From positions 1-64,000 of the forward strand of contig WOUR01000011.1 in NCBI GenBank assembly GCA_009772935.1: DNA of 64,000 nucleotides, written 5' to 3'. A program made the translations under genes and the position numbers. Of the stretch, positions 56,235-63,526 are shown piece after piece. A model generated the notes under the pieces. The model was given only the letters and a program-made list of their open reading frames with translations, ran no database searches and was not told where the DNA came from. Source of the stretch: Rhodospirillaceae bacterium (lineage in GTDB: Bacteria > Pseudomonadota > Alphaproteobacteria > Reyranellales > Reyranellaceae). Numbering within the stretch: the first letter of the stretch is position 1; each line of letters begins with the position of its first letter.

Positions 56235-56765
56235 TTGTTCAAGACATTGATCGCCCGAGTGCTTGGCTTCTTCAGAAGGCAAGATCCAGACACCCCTCCA
56301 GATGAATTCTGGGCTGCAATGAAAGAGTGTGAGCAACGCATTCGCGAACTCGAGGCACGGCCGCCGAGCGTCGGCAACCTCTACGAGGCTCTGCAAATCC
56401 TGAAACCCAGGCTGCATTTCGATATCGAACTCGAAGGCGATCCACCGACGTCAGTGTGCCTCCGGCAATCGAGCGGGATGACCCACTATCTCTCTTTTGA
56501 AAATGGGCTCTATCATGACTTTTGGACACAGGCCGCTGAAACAGATCTCGACAGATCCGACAGCTTGGAGCGAATCGTTTGGAGTGCTGCGGGAATGGTT
56601 CCCCCGAGAATCTACATAAGAGCGTATCGCTGGGCCGAACGACATCGCCAGATAGGCCGGCATCCCAAGACGAGAAAAGTGATAGGAGTACCCACCAACA
56701 TCATCGAGAACGAATATTCGAAGGAATTCGAGAAGGTCGACGGGATTTGGCGGCGGAAGTTCTGA
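56235..56765 (+). CDS. Hypothetical protein on a 0.6-kb insertion
   Basis: 176 residues starting at TTG 56235 (GAGGAGAACG upstream). I do not recognise it. It has a basic amphipathic N-terminus (MFKTLIARVLGFFRR), a short predicted coiled coil (FWAAMKECEQRIRELEARP) and a mixed C-terminal domain rich in aromatic and charged residues. Codon use and base composition are less GC-biased than in potABC or sorA. It fills the 606-bp segment between two exact 21-bp repeats, which points to acquisition as a unit. Confidence 0.6.
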   Translation: MFKTLIARVLGFFRRQDPDTPPDEFWAAMKECEQRIRELEARPPSVGNLYEALQILKPRLHFDIELEGDPPTSVCLRQSSGMTHYLSFENGLYHDFWTQAAETDLDRSDSLERIVWSAAGMVPPRIYIRAYRWAERHRQIGRHPKTRKVIGVPTNIIENEYSKEFEKVDGIWRRKF

Positions 56766-56795
56766 GTTTTCGGCCGCTTGTGCATTGATCGCCGC

Positions 56796-56816
56796 CCGGC
56801 TGGCTGACGCGGCGAC
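56796..56816 (+). repeat. 21-bp direct repeat, right copy
   Basis: Exact copy of 56190-56210. Read in the potC frame it continues to a stop (GWLTRRRV*), so it looks like a detached potC terminus. Confidence 0.85.
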
Positions 56817-56833
56817 GAGTTTGAGCTAAGAAA

Positions 56834-56853
56834 CCCTCCTCAGGGAGGAAAAA
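56834..56853 (+). promoter_or_regulatory. Ribosome-binding site of sorA within a small hairpin
   Basis: CCTCC (56835-56839) can pair with GGAGG (56844-56848), and GGGAGG is the likely ribosome-binding site 5 bases before the ATG at 56854. The 5-bp stem could weaken initiation. Confidence 0.35.
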
Positions 56854-58095
56854 ATGCTTCGTTCCGGAACGTCCAAGCCGTCACGCCGTAATGTACTGAA
56901 GGGGGTCGGTATGGCCACTGTCGGTGCATCGTTGGGAGCTTCCCTGCCGCTGGGCGGCGCAGCTCATGCGCAGGGCGCGCCGGCGGCCGCCAAGGGGCCG
57001 AAGCTGCTCGAGATGGACGGCAAGGCCAAGCTCGCCATCTTGGGCGACAGGCCGCTCGTTGCCGAAACGCAGGCCGAGCTGCTCGACGACAATGTCACAC
57101 CGACCAACAAGCTGTTCATCCGCAACAACGGCCAGGTGCCCGACGTCACGGGCGACCCCAAGGCGTGGAAGGTCAAGATCGACGGCGAGGTCAACACGCC
57201 GATGGAGATCACGGTCGGGGACCTGATGACCAAGTTCCCCGCCGTCACCTATCAGCTGATGCTGGAATGCGGCGGCAATGGCCGGTCCTTCTTCACGCCG
57301 GAAGCACGCGGCAACCAGTGGACCAATGGCGGCGCGGGCTGCCCGATGTGGACCGGCGTGCGCCTGGCCGACGTGCTGAAGGCCGCCGGGCTGAAGCCCT
57401 CCGCCGTCTATACCGGCGCCTATGGCGCCGATCCGACCCTGGCCGGCGAAACCAACAAGCCCTCGATCTCGCGCGGCGTGCCGATCGCCAAGGCGATGGA
57501 GGAACACTCGCTGATCGCCTTCAAGCTGAACGGCCAGGACCTGCCGCTGATCCACGGCGCGCCGGTGCGCCTGGTGATCCCGGGCTGGCCCGCCTCGGCG
57601 TCGACCAAGTGGCTGAACCGCATCTGGATCCGCGACAAGGAGCATGACGGTCCCGGCATGGGCGGCTTCTCCTACCGCGTGCCGAAGACGCCGATCGTGC
57701 CCGGCAGCAAGGGCGACGCCAAGGACATGGCGATCCTGGAATCGATGCCCGTCCGCTCGATCATCACCTTCCCGGCCGACGGTTCGAAACTCACGTCGCG
57801 CAAGCTCGACCTGCGCGGCCATGCCTGGGCCGGCGACTTCGACATCAAGAGCGTCGACATCTCGACCGACTATGGCGTCACCTGGAAGCCCGCCAAGGTC
57901 GACGCGCCTGCGAACAAGTATGCCTGGCAGAATTTCACCGCCTCGATCGAGCTGCCGACTACGGGCTACTACGAAGTCTGGGCCAAGGCGACCGACAGCA
58001 AGGGCGTGACCCAGCCCTTCCAGGCCGCCAACTGGAACCCGCAGGGCTACGGGGCCAATCCGGTCAACCGCATCCGCGTGCTCGTCGAATCTTGA
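56854..58095 (+). CDS. sorA: Sulfite dehydrogenase molybdopterin subunit (SorA-like)
   Basis: 413 residues with a Tat leader (SRRNVLKGVGMATVGASLGASLPLGGAAHAQ). The molybdopterin Cys is in YQLMLECGGNGRSFF (about 140-146). The Moco domain continues with WTNGGAGCPMWTGVRLADVL and HGAPVRLVIPGWPASASTKWLNRI. The dimerisation domain ends IRVLVES. This is the sulfite oxidase fold, periplasmic, oxidising sulfite to sulfate. The cytochrome c gene overlapping its 3' end makes SorAB the best match. Other YedY-like Moco enzymes are less likely given that partner. Confidence 0.88.
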   Translation: MLRSGTSKPSRRNVLKGVGMATVGASLGASLPLGGAAHAQGAPAAAKGPKLLEMDGKAKLAILGDRPLVAETQAELLDDNVTPTNKLFIRNNGQVPDVTGDPKAWKVKIDGEVNTPMEITVGDLMTKFPAVTYQLMLECGGNGRSFFTPEARGNQWTNGGAGCPMWTGVRLADVLKAAGLKPSAVYTGAYGADPTLAGETNKPSISRGVPIAKAMEEHSLIAFKLNGQDLPLIHGAPVRLVIPGWPASASTKWLNRIWIRDKEHDGPGMGGFSYRVPKTPIVPGSKGDAKDMAILESMPVRSIITFPADGSKLTSRKLDLRGHAWAGDFDIKSVDISTDYGVTWKPAKVDAPANKYAWQNFTASIELPTTGYYEVWAKATDSKGVTQPFQAANWNPQGYGANPVNRIRVLVES

Positions 58096-58532
58096 CCCGT
58101 CTCAATGTGATCCACGCCGCCGTACTGGGTCTGACGGCGACGTTCCTGCTGCTTGCCTTCGACCGCTCCGGCGCGCTGCACCGGGACAAGTACGTCTACG
58201 TGCCGCCGGCGCCCAAGGTGGCGGCGGCACCGCCCGTCGTCGATCCCGACAAGGGCAAGCCGCCGCCACACAACGACACGGTCGAGGACCTGCCCGAGGG
58301 CAAGAACCGCGAGCTGACGTTCTATACGTGCACGGCCTGCCACGGCGTGGCGCTGATCAAGGCCCAGGGCCTGACGCGCGACCTCTGGGATTCGACCCTC
58401 GACCTGATGGTCGAGAAGTTTCGCATGCCGCCGATCAAGGCCGAGGAGCGCACGGAGATCCTCGACTATCTCGCAGAGAATTTCCCGCCCCGCCGCAAGG
58501 GCCGCGGCAGCGACAATCCCTTCCTGAAGTAG
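58092..58532 (+). CDS. sorB: Cytochrome c subunit of sulfite dehydrogenase (SorB-like)
   Basis: 146 residues, starting at TTG 58092 inside the sorA stop. An uncleaved or cleaved N-terminal segment (VIHAAVLGLTATFLLLAF) precedes a Pro-rich linker and one heme-c motif CTACH (YTCTACHGVALIKAQG). The probable axial Met is in KFRMPPIKAEE. Takes electrons from the SorA molybdenum centre. Confidence 0.85.
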   Translation: MTRLNVIHAAVLGLTATFLLLAFDRSGALHRDKYVYVPPAPKVAAAPPVVDPDKGKPPPHNDTVEDLPEGKNRELTFYTCTACHGVALIKAQGLTRDLWDSTLDLMVEKFRMPPIKAEERTEILDYLAENFPPRRKGRGSDNPFLK

Positions 58533-58544
58533 GCAGGGCGAAGG

Positions 58545-58856
58545 CTACGCCATCGCCTTCGCCCACTTCTCCGACCAGACGTGCAGCGGCAGAAACAGCC
58601 GCAGCAGTTCGTTGCCCAGCGCCGTCAGCCGGTAGCCCGTCGCCTCGTCCAGCTCGACCAGCTTCGCCTCGCGCAGTTCGGCCAGCCGCGTGTTCACGAT
58701 GGTCGGGCTGGCGCCGATCAGGTCCTGCAGCTCACGGAAGCGGCGGGGCTGCTCGCGCAGTTCCCAGACGATGCGCAGGGTCCACCGCCGGCCCAAGAGG
58801 TCGAGCAGCGCCATGATCGGGCGGCCGGTCGTCGAGCCGCGCACCCTCTTCACCAT
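58545..58856 (-). CDS. HxlR-family transcriptional regulator
   Basis: 103 residues: IMALLDLLGRRWTLRIVWELREQPRRFRELQDLIGASPTIVNTRLAELREAKLVE, then YRLTALG, the winged helix-turn-helix of HxlR/DUF24 proteins. No Cys is present, so it is not a YodB-like thiol sensor. Divergent from the gene at 58943 across 86 bp that holds two matching palindromes, so it very likely controls itself and that gene. Convergent with sorB. Confidence 0.88.
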   Translation of the reverse strand: MVKRVRGSTTGRPIMALLDLLGRRWTLRIVWELREQPRRFRELQDLIGASPTIVNTRLAELREAKLVELDEATGYRLTALGNELLRLFLPLHVWSEKWAKAMA

Positions 58857-58869
58857 CTATTACACTCCG

Positions 58870-58890
58870 TTACTACATTTTTTGTAGCAA
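58870..58890. promoter_or_regulatory. HxlR operator candidate 1
   Basis: TTACTAC, 7 bases, GTAGCAA; 6 of 7 arm positions pair. Located 13 bases upstream of the HxlR start. Same arms and spacing as site 2, with centres 34 bp apart. Confidence 0.7.
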
Positions 58891-58903
58891 TCCGCATCTC
58901 TCG

Positions 58904-58924
58904 TTGCTACGGAATATGTAGCAG
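58904..58924. promoter_or_regulatory. HxlR operator candidate 2
   Basis: TTGCTAC, 7 bases, GTAGCAG; 6 of 7 arm positions pair. Located 18 bases upstream of the 58943 start. The shared consensus of the two sites is TTGCTAC-N7-GTAGCAA. Confidence 0.7.
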
Positions 58925-58942
58925 ACCCATTGGAGACCCGCC

Positions 58943-59497
58943 ATGCCCCGCATCGCTCCCGCCGACGAGCCTTACCCGTCCGAGATCGCGACCGCCCTGG
59001 CGCGCACCATGCCCGCGGGCGTGGCGCCGCTGGTCCTGTTCCGGACGATGGCGCGCAACCCGCGCGTCTTCGAAAAGATGTTTGCCGGCGGCCTGCTCGA
59101 CAGAGGCGCCCTCTCGCTCCGCCAGCGCGAGGTCGTGATCGACCGCACGACGGCGCGACTCGGGGCCGAGTATGAATGGGGCGTCCACATCGCCTTCTTC
59201 GCCGAGAAGGTCGGCTTCGACGCGGACAGGATCGCGGCGACCGTTCACGGGCCGGCCGATGCGTCCTGCTGGTCGGCCGATGAACAGGCCTTGCTGGCCG
59301 CCGTCGACGATCTGGTCGACCGTCGCACCATCGGTGACGAAACCTGGGCTCGGCTCGCCGCCCATTTCGACGAGGGGCAGATCCTCGAAGTGATCGCCCT
59401 CACCGGTTACTACCACACGATCAGTTTCCTCTGCCGCGCCCTCGACCTGCCGCTCGAAAGCTACGGTGCGCGCTTCCCTAGCGCTTCGGCTTCGTGA
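58943..59497 (+). CDS. Carboxymuconolactone decarboxylase-like (AhpD-fold) protein
   Basis: 184 residues. The CMD/AhpD helix pattern is seen in LSLRQREVVIDRTTARLGAEYEWGVHIAFFAEKVG and QILEVIALTGYYHTISFLCRALDL. The redox CxxC of AhpD is absent: the site reads EYEWGVH, as in the non-redox decarboxylase-like branch, where the Glu and His may act. Transcribed divergently from the HxlR regulator; the last 20 bases overlap the convergent BenE gene. Substrate unknown. Confidence 0.82.
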   Translation: MPRIAPADEPYPSEIATALARTMPAGVAPLVLFRTMARNPRVFEKMFAGGLLDRGALSLRQREVVIDRTTARLGAEYEWGVHIAFFAEKVGFDADRIAATVHGPADASCWSADEQALLAAVDDLVDRRTIGDETWARLAAHFDEGQILEVIALTGYYHTISFLCRALDLPLESYGARFPSASAS

Positions 59498-60641
59498 GAC
59501 GGTCGATCCCGAGGATCAGCAGCCCGAACACGAGGCCCCAGAAGGCCGAACCGACTCCCATCAGGGTAACGCCCGAGACGGTGACGGCCAGCGTGCCCGT
59601 TGCCGCAAGACGGTCCTGATCGCCCGCCAGGGCGATCCCCAACGCGCCGGCCGTCGAGCCCAGCAGCGCCGTGCCGGCGACGGTGGCCAGCAACGCCGGC
59701 GGCAGCGCGGCGAACAGGCCGACAAGAGAGGCGCCGAACAGGGCGATCAGGCCCCAGAACAGGGCGTAGAATGGCCCCGCCTTCCAGCGCTGGGTTGGAT
59801 CGGGATGAGCGTCGGGGCCGGTGCACAACGCGGCCGAGATCGCGGCCAGGTTCGACGTGTGGGCGCCGAGGAACGCCGTGGCGAGCGACGCCGCGCCCGT
59901 CACGGCGAGGATGGGCTGCGTCGGAGGCTGGTAGCCCGAGCCGCGCAGCACCGCGAAGCCCGGCAGGTTCTGCGACGCCATGGTGACGAGATAGAGCGGC
60001 ACGCCGAGCCCGATCAGGGTCGCGACGTCCCACAGCGGCGCGGTCACGACCAGTGTGGAAAGGCCGATCGCCGGCAGGGGCTTCACGAGGCCCAGCGACC
60101 AGGCGAGGAGCGCACCGGCCACCAGGACGATCAACGACACGAGGGCCGGGTAGAAGACGCGCACCACCAGGAACAGGGCGATCAGCGGCAGGACGAGCAG
60201 CGGCGCGGACGGAACATGCTCGACCATCGCCATGACGAGGCGCAGCAGGATGCCGGCCAGCATGGCCGCGGCGATGCTGGGCGGAATCCGGCCGATCAGC
60301 CGGCCGAGCGGCTTCACCGCGGCGGTCAGCAGGATCAGGAGTGCTGCGAGCACAAAAGCACCGACAGCCGCCGCGAAGCTCGGCACGCCCGAGGTCGAGG
60401 CGATCAGGGCGGCGCCCGGAGTCGACCAGGCGGTGATGATCGGCATGCGGTACCGCACGCTGAGCAGCAGCGCGCTGGCCGCCGTGGCAAGACCCAGCCC
60501 CGAGACCCACGAACTCGCCTGATCCGGCGTCGCCCCCACCGCCTGCGCCGCCGCCAGCACCACGGGCAAGGTGCCACCCACGCCGGCGATCGTCGCGACC
60601 AGAGCGGCGGCCGCGACGGAAATCAGCCCTCCCGTTTTCAC
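59478..60641 (-). CDS. BenE-family transporter (benzoate/H+ symporter family)
   Basis: 387 residues, about 11-12 membrane segments. It begins with GTG at 60641, immediately after the M20 hydrolase TAA stop. BenE features: VATIAGVGGTLPVVLAAAQAVGATPDQASSWVSGLGLATA, YRMPIITAWSTPGAALIA and NLAAISAALCTGPDAHPDP. The family is named for benzoate uptake, which suits the box genes, but tight coupling to an amidohydrolase suggests it may import that enzyme's substrate. Confidence 0.85.
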   Translation of the reverse strand: MKTGGLISVAAAALVATIAGVGGTLPVVLAAAQAVGATPDQASSWVSGLGLATAASALLLSVRYRMPIITAWSTPGAALIASTSGVPSFAAAVGAFVLAALLILLTAAVKPLGRLIGRIPPSIAAAMLAGILLRLVMAMVEHVPSAPLLVLPLIALFLVVRVFYPALVSLIVLVAGALLAWSLGLVKPLPAIGLSTLVVTAPLWDVATLIGLGVPLYLVTMASQNLPGFAVLRGSGYQPPTQPILAVTGAASLATAFLGAHTSNLAAISAALCTGPDAHPDPTQRWKAGPFYALFWGLIALFGASLVGLFAALPPALLATVAGTALLGSTAGALGIALAGDQDRLAATGTLAVTVSGVTLMGVGSAFWGLVFGLLILGIDRLTKPKR

Positions 60642-61883
60642 TTACGCATTCGCCCGCTCGACCATGGCCTGCAGCAGGATCTGGGCGCCGGCGCCGACGT
60701 CGCTCTTGCTGGCATCCTCGATCTCGTTGTGGCTGACACCGTCCTTGCAGGGCACGAAGACCATCGCCGTCGGCGCGACGCGGCTGACATAGCAGGCGTC
60801 GTGGCCGGCGCCGCTCACGATGTCCATGTGCGGATAGCCCGCCTGCTCGGCACCGCGGCGCACCGCATCGACCAGCTCCCTGGCGAAGGGCGACGGCGGG
60901 AAGTACCAGATCTGCTCGATCTTCACCTCGAGCCTGTGCCGCTTCGCGATGTCGGCCGCGGCGGTGCGCATCTCGGCATCCATCTTCGTCAGCTCGGCAT
61001 CGTCGGGATGGCGGAAATCCACCGTCATGAAGACGCGCCCGGGGATGGTGTTGCGCGACTGCGGCTGGCTCTCGATCACGCCGATAGTGGAACGGCCGTT
61101 CGGCCGGTTGCCGATGCGGCGGCACTCCACGACCAACTCTGCCGCACCGACCAGCGCGTCGCGACGGCCTTCCATCGGCGTCGTGCCGGCATGGCTCTCC
61201 ATGCCGGTCCAGCTGATCTCGTACCAGCGCTGGCCCTGCGCGCCCGTGACGACGCCGATCGTCTTCTTCTCGCGCTCCAGGATCGGCCCCTGCTCGATAT
61301 GCGCCTCGAAGAAGGCGCCGATCGGCCGGCCGCCGACCGGCTCCTTGCCGTCGTAACCGATCTGCTTCAGCGCCTCGCCGAAACTCACCCCGTCACGGTC
61401 CTTGATCGACAGCGCATGCTCCAGCGTGAAAGCACCGCCGAACACACCCGACGCCACCATCGCCGGCGCGAAGCGGCAGCCTTCCTCGTTGGTCCAGACC
61501 GCGACCTCGATCGGCGCCTCGGTGACGTAGTTCGAATCGTGCAGCACGCGCAGCACTTCGAGTCCCGCCATCACGCCATAGGCGCCGTCGAACTTGCCGC
61601 CGGTCGGCTGGGTGTCGAGATGGGAGCCGGTCATGATCGGCGGCCTGGCCGGATCGCGGCCCTCGCGACGGGCGAAGACATTGCCCAGCTGGTCGACCTT
61701 GATGGTGCAGCCCGCTTCCTTGGCCCAGCGCACGAACAGATCGCGCCCCTGCCGGTCGAGGTCGGTCAGCGCAATGCGGCAGACGCCGCCCTTTTCCGTG
61801 CCGCCGATCTGGCCCAATTCCATCAGGCTCGACCAAAGCCGGTCGTGATCTACGCGAAGATTGGGGCGGTCGGCGGTGGTCAT
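60642..61883 (-). CDS. M20-family Zn-dependent hydrolase: allantoate amidohydrolase / N-carbamoyl-L-amino-acid hydrolase type
   Basis: 413 residues from ATG 61883 (GGGA 8-9 bases upstream); ATG 61895 would add four residues. Metal and catalytic motifs: GSHLDTQPTGGKFDGAYGVMAGLEVL, WTNEEGCRFAPAM, EAHIEQGPILE and SGAGHDACYVS. RNTIPGRVFMTVDFRHPD is the dimerisation part. Family members hydrolyse allantoate, ureidoglycolate or N-carbamoyl amino acids. The OHCU/HIU gene at 20 kb makes a ureide substrate plausible. Operon with the BenE-type transporter. Confidence 0.87.
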   Translation of the reverse strand: MTTADRPNLRVDHDRLWSSLMELGQIGGTEKGGVCRIALTDLDRQGRDLFVRWAKEAGCTIKVDQLGNVFARREGRDPARPPIMTGSHLDTQPTGGKFDGAYGVMAGLEVLRVLHDSNYVTEAPIEVAVWTNEEGCRFAPAMVASGVFGGAFTLEHALSIKDRDGVSFGEALKQIGYDGKEPVGGRPIGAFFEAHIEQGPILEREKKTIGVVTGAQGQRWYEISWTGMESHAGTTPMEGRRDALVGAAELVVECRRIGNRPNGRSTIGVIESQPQSRNTIPGRVFMTVDFRHPDDAELTKMDAEMRTAAADIAKRHRLEVKIEQIWYFPPSPFARELVDAVRRGAEQAGYPHMDIVSGAGHDACYVSRVAPTAMVFVPCKDGVSHNEIEDASKSDVGAGAQILLQAMVERANA

Positions 61884-61895
61884 GTATGATCCCAT

Positions 61896-62329
61896 CTCAA
61901 ATTCAGGCGGACGAACCTAGCATGTCAGACGCGTCACGAGAAAAATCCAGTACCGGGCCTGAACTCGATTTCGCCGCATAGACACGGGCTTTCGGGCTCG
62001 TCTCAAGGAAGCGGCATCGGGAGCGCGCACCTCATCCTGAAGAGCTGCCGCAAATGATCAACCGGTCCTTCGCTGCGCTCAGGATGACAACATTTATGGA
62101 ATCTGCACGGTGCGCTGATGCAAAAATCGGTGTCAGCCTGAGCGCAGCGAAGGACCCTTCTCAGGCCTCCAGACACGGGACGCTCTGCTAATAGGCTCTG
62201 TGCGCTCTGCCGGCGGGTAGGACCACCCTCGAAAAGTGGGCAAAAGCACCGCTGGTTCCATCCATCGAGACGCAGCCCTCGGGTCGCCCGCAAGGATAAG
62301 GTAGAACGCTGCCCCCGCCTCCGGACAAA
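61896..62329. other. 434-bp intergenic region with family 1 repeat
   Basis: No convincing gene. It holds the promoter of the M20-BenE unit on the left, the palindrome at 62064-62156 and, before it, a degenerate half (CTCATCCTGAAGAG, near 62031). The rest, up to the CoA-transferase at 62330, shows no hairpin, tRNA or coding bias that I can see. Confidence 0.6.
62064..62156. repeat. Palindromic intergenic element (family 1)
   Basis: 26-base arms, 62064-62089 and 62131-62156, are inverted copies with one mismatch (GGTCCTTCGCTGCGCTCAGG and complement). The 41-base centre contains GTGCGCTGATGCAAA, matching the element at 22456-22553. Translated on the minus strand it gives the HPERSEG peptide seen in many spurious gene predictions. 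Confidence 0.85.
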
Positions 62330-63517
62330 ATGGATGCCCTCCTGATGCTTCCCCTTTCCGATACGCTCGTTCTCGACCTGACTCAGGTCATCGCCGGTCC
62401 CACGGCCGGCCAGATCCTGGGCGACATGGGCGCCGACGTGATCAAGGTCGAACCGCTGAACGGCGAGCACTTCCGGCCACATTTCGGCGGCGCCTGGGTG
62501 CCGTCGATGAACCGCAACAAGCGGGGCCTGGCGATCGACCTGCGCAGCGAGGGCGGCAAGGACGTGCTGATGCGGCTGGTGAAGAAGGCCGACGTGTTCA
62601 TGGAGGCGTTCACGCCGGGCGTGATCGACAAGCTGGGCTTCGGCTGGGATGTCGTCTCGAAGGTCAACCCGCAGACCGTCTACGCCTCGATCTCGGGCTA
62701 CGGCCAGACCGGCCCCTACTCGCCGCGCGCCGGCTACGATCCCTGCATCCAGGCCGAGATCGGCCTGATGGATGCGACCGGCCCCTACCAGGGCGAGATG
62801 TGTCGCGTCGGCACGGCGCCCATCGATTATTCGACCGGTCTCGCCTGCGCCGGCGGGATCGCCTTCGCGCTGCTGCACCGGATCAAGAGCGGCAAGGGCC
62901 AGCGGCTCGACCTGTCGCTGTTCGACGTCGGCATGCACATGATGAGCCACTGGATCACCAATCACGGCCTCACCGGCGAGAATCCCGAGCGCATGGGGAC
63001 CTCGAACACGATCCTCTGCCCGCTGCGCGTCTTCCCGACGAAGACGCAGCCGGTCTTCGTGGCCGGCACCAACGACGCCTTCTGGCGCCTGCTCTGCACC
63101 GCCTTGGGCAAGAAGGACTGGCTGGACGACGAGCGCTTCAAGACCAATGCCGGCCGCGTCGCCCATCGGGCGCTCCTCGAGGGGATGATCGAGGCCTATT
63201 TCCTGCAGCACACCGCAGACGAGCTGCTGGAAAAGCTGATTCCCGCCGGCATGCCCTGCTCCGCCGCCTACAAGGTGAGCGACGTGATGGCGAGCGACCA
63301 TGCCCGGGCGCGCGGCAGCGTGCTCGAGATCGACTATCCCGGCATCGGCCCCGTAAAGTCGGCCGCCAACCCGATCAAGCTGTCCGCGGCGCCGGTCGAG
63401 ACGCGGCAGAAGTCGCCCGGCATCGGCGAGCACACGGTCGAGATCATGCGCGAGGTGGGTTATACTGATGACGAGATCGCCGCGCTGAAGTCGGCGAAGG
63501 CCATCGCGACGAGCTGA
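62330..63517 (+). CDS. CaiB/BaiF family III CoA-transferase (second)
   Basis: 395 residues (ATG 62330; ATG 62345 also possible). LVLDLTQVIAGPTAGQILGDMGADVIKVEPL, NRNKRGLAIDLRSEGG, FMEAFTPGVIDKLGFG, YASISGYGQTGPYS and the catalytic Asp in VGTAPIDYSTGLACAGGI. This one follows the family consensus more closely than the copy at 12790. Substrate unknown. The next gene begins 9 bp after its stop. Confidence 0.87.
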   Translation: MDALLMLPLSDTLVLDLTQVIAGPTAGQILGDMGADVIKVEPLNGEHFRPHFGGAWVPSMNRNKRGLAIDLRSEGGKDVLMRLVKKADVFMEAFTPGVIDKLGFGWDVVSKVNPQTVYASISGYGQTGPYSPRAGYDPCIQAEIGLMDATGPYQGEMCRVGTAPIDYSTGLACAGGIAFALLHRIKSGKGQRLDLSLFDVGMHMMSHWITNHGLTGENPERMGTSNTILCPLRVFPTKTQPVFVAGTNDAFWRLLCTALGKKDWLDDERFKTNAGRVAHRALLEGMIEAYFLQHTADELLEKLIPAGMPCSAAYKVSDVMASDHARARGSVLEIDYPGIGPVKSAANPIKLSAAPVETRQKSPGIGEHTVEIMREVGYTDDEIAALKSAKAIATS

Positions 63518-63526
63518 GATCCCACC

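Noticed and set aside
59466..61889. Plus-strand open frame of about 800 codons opposite BenE and the M20 hydrolase
   Set aside because: Arg/Asp/Gln/Gly-rich shadow of two well-supported minus-strand genes.
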